DNA of 7,881 nucleotides. Origin: Wenzhouxiangella sp. (GTDB lineage Bacteria > Pseudomonadota > Gammaproteobacteria > Xanthomonadales > Wenzhouxiangellaceae). The translations under genes were made by a program, and so were the position numbers. The stretch's first letter is position 1; each line of letters opens with the position of its first letter. Under the pieces are notes generated by a model that had not been told where the DNA came from, did not search any database, and saw nothing but the letters and a program-made list of their open reading frames with translations. Below, piece by piece: positions 7,529 through 7,881 of the stretch. The DNA lies in contig SKZJ01000085.1 of assembly GCA_007127425.1 (NCBI GenBank), positions 1 to 7,881 of the forward strand, in the 5' to 3' direction.

Positions 7529-7604
7529 ATGGCCACGCACGCCACTGGTGCCGATGCTGATCAGAGCAGGCATGAAAATCTAACCATGACTTACGGGGAT
7601 GGAT
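7529..7604 (+). other. Gap between eda and the transporter gene
   Basis: These 76 nt contain no coding region. The only dyads are CTGATCAG (7557-7564) and a 4-bp stem around it; no GC-rich stem followed by a T-run is present, so there is no visible intrinsic terminator. Cotranscription of the transporter with the zwf operon is therefore possible. No convincing promoter was seen either. Confidence 0.5.
7595..7599 (+). promoter_or_regulatory. Ribosome binding site of the sugar porter gene
   Basis: GGGGA lies 5 nt before ATG 7605. An in-frame ATG at 7599 overlaps the end of this motif and would have no room for ribosome binding, so 7605 is the preferred start. Confidence 0.6.
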
Positions 7605-7881
7605 ATGAAAACAATCGACGAATCGCAAGTTGAAGATACCGGCAATATAGTCCGGGTCATATTCCTGGCCTTTGTTGCTGCTCTCGGCGGTTTCTTGTTC
7701 GGGTTTGACAGTGGCGTGATCAACGGCACGGTCGATGCTCTGCAACTTGCCTTTGATTCTGATGCCGTTGGCACTGGTTTCAATGTGGCTTCAATGCTGC
7801 TGGGCTGTGCCGCCGGTGCATTCTTTGCCGGAAACCTTGCCGACAAACTTGGCCGAAAACCGGTCATGATCATGGCGGCAA
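7605..7881 (+). CDS. MFS sugar porter (SP family), partial at 3' end
   Basis: Only the first 92 residues are in the window, running open to its end. After a short hydrophilic N-terminus, residues about 15-39 form the first membrane segment, ending with GGFLFGFDSGVING, the signature start of sugar-porter family proteins such as GalP, XylE and related glucose/xylose symporters. A second membrane segment runs from about 58 to 76 and is followed by the cytoplasmic loop motif GNLADKLGRKP at 76-86 (major facilitator motif A, with D80, R84 and K85). The role is import of a sugar across the inner membrane, probably by proton or sodium symport. Glucose as substrate is an inference from its place directly after an Entner-Doudoroff operon that contains glucokinase. 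It is 76 nt downstream of eda in the same direction. Confidence 0.9.
   Translation, partial: MKTIDESQVEDTGNIVRVIFLAFVAALGGFLFGFDSGVINGTVDALQLAFDSDAVGTGFNVASMLLGCAAGAFFAGNLADKLGRKPVMIMAA

Noticed and set aside
7555..7568. CTGATCAG palindrome and weak stem after eda as a terminator
   Set aside because: The stem is only about 4 bp and no T-run follows, so it is not credible as an intrinsic terminator.
1..7881. Search for CRISPR arrays, tRNA/rRNA genes, insertion sequences and attachment sites
   Set aside because: By eye I found no repeated units at regular spacing, no cloverleaf-like run, no transposase motif and no terminal repeats.

Overview
The window looks like about 8 kb of chromosome from a heterotrophic, probably aquatic, Gammaproteobacterium. 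That assignment rests on overall GC-rich coding style, Shine-Dalgarno spacing, and the similarity of the encoded Entner-Doudoroff enzymes to the E. coli/pseudomonad type. A member of the Xanthomonadales/Wenzhouxiangella-like groups would fit, but the genus is a guess. No tRNA, rRNA, CRISPR array, IS element or phage gene is visible.

Layout. (1) Positions 1-1541, minus strand: an exported family-16 glycoside hydrolase, most like bacterial beta-1,3-glucanases (laminarinases), followed by a PKD-like domain and an unassigned C-terminal beta-rich module; its 3' end lies outside the window. (2) Positions 1542-1907: the divergent control region. It holds a 9-9-9 inverted repeat next to the hydrolase start, a short minus-strand stretch that reads like the C-terminus of a LacI-family regulator (probably a gene remnant), and a perfect 12-bp palindrome of LacI-operator type just upstream of zwf. 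(3) Positions 1908-7528, plus strand: a compact operon zwf-pgl-edd-glk-eda, with a 5-nt gap at zwf/pgl and 4-nt ATGA overlaps at the other three junctions. (4) Positions 7605-7881, plus strand: the first 92 codons of a sugar-porter (MFS) transporter, 76 nt after eda with no obvious terminator between.

How the genes fit together (inference from gene content). The exported GH16 enzyme would cut beta-1,3-glucan outside the cytoplasm. Other enzymes, not in the window, would release glucose, and the MFS porter could import it. Glk makes glucose-6-phosphate, Zwf and Pgl convert it to 6-phosphogluconate with NAD(P)H production, and Edd and Eda split it to pyruvate and glyceraldehyde-3-phosphate. The locus therefore encodes a complete glucose-to-pyruvate/GAP Entner-Doudoroff route beside a polysaccharide-degrading enzyme.

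The core enzymes are ordinary. No wholly new system is evident. The points that deserve a second look are the control region (palindrome, inverted repeat, LacI-like remnant) and the C-terminal module of the GH16 protein.
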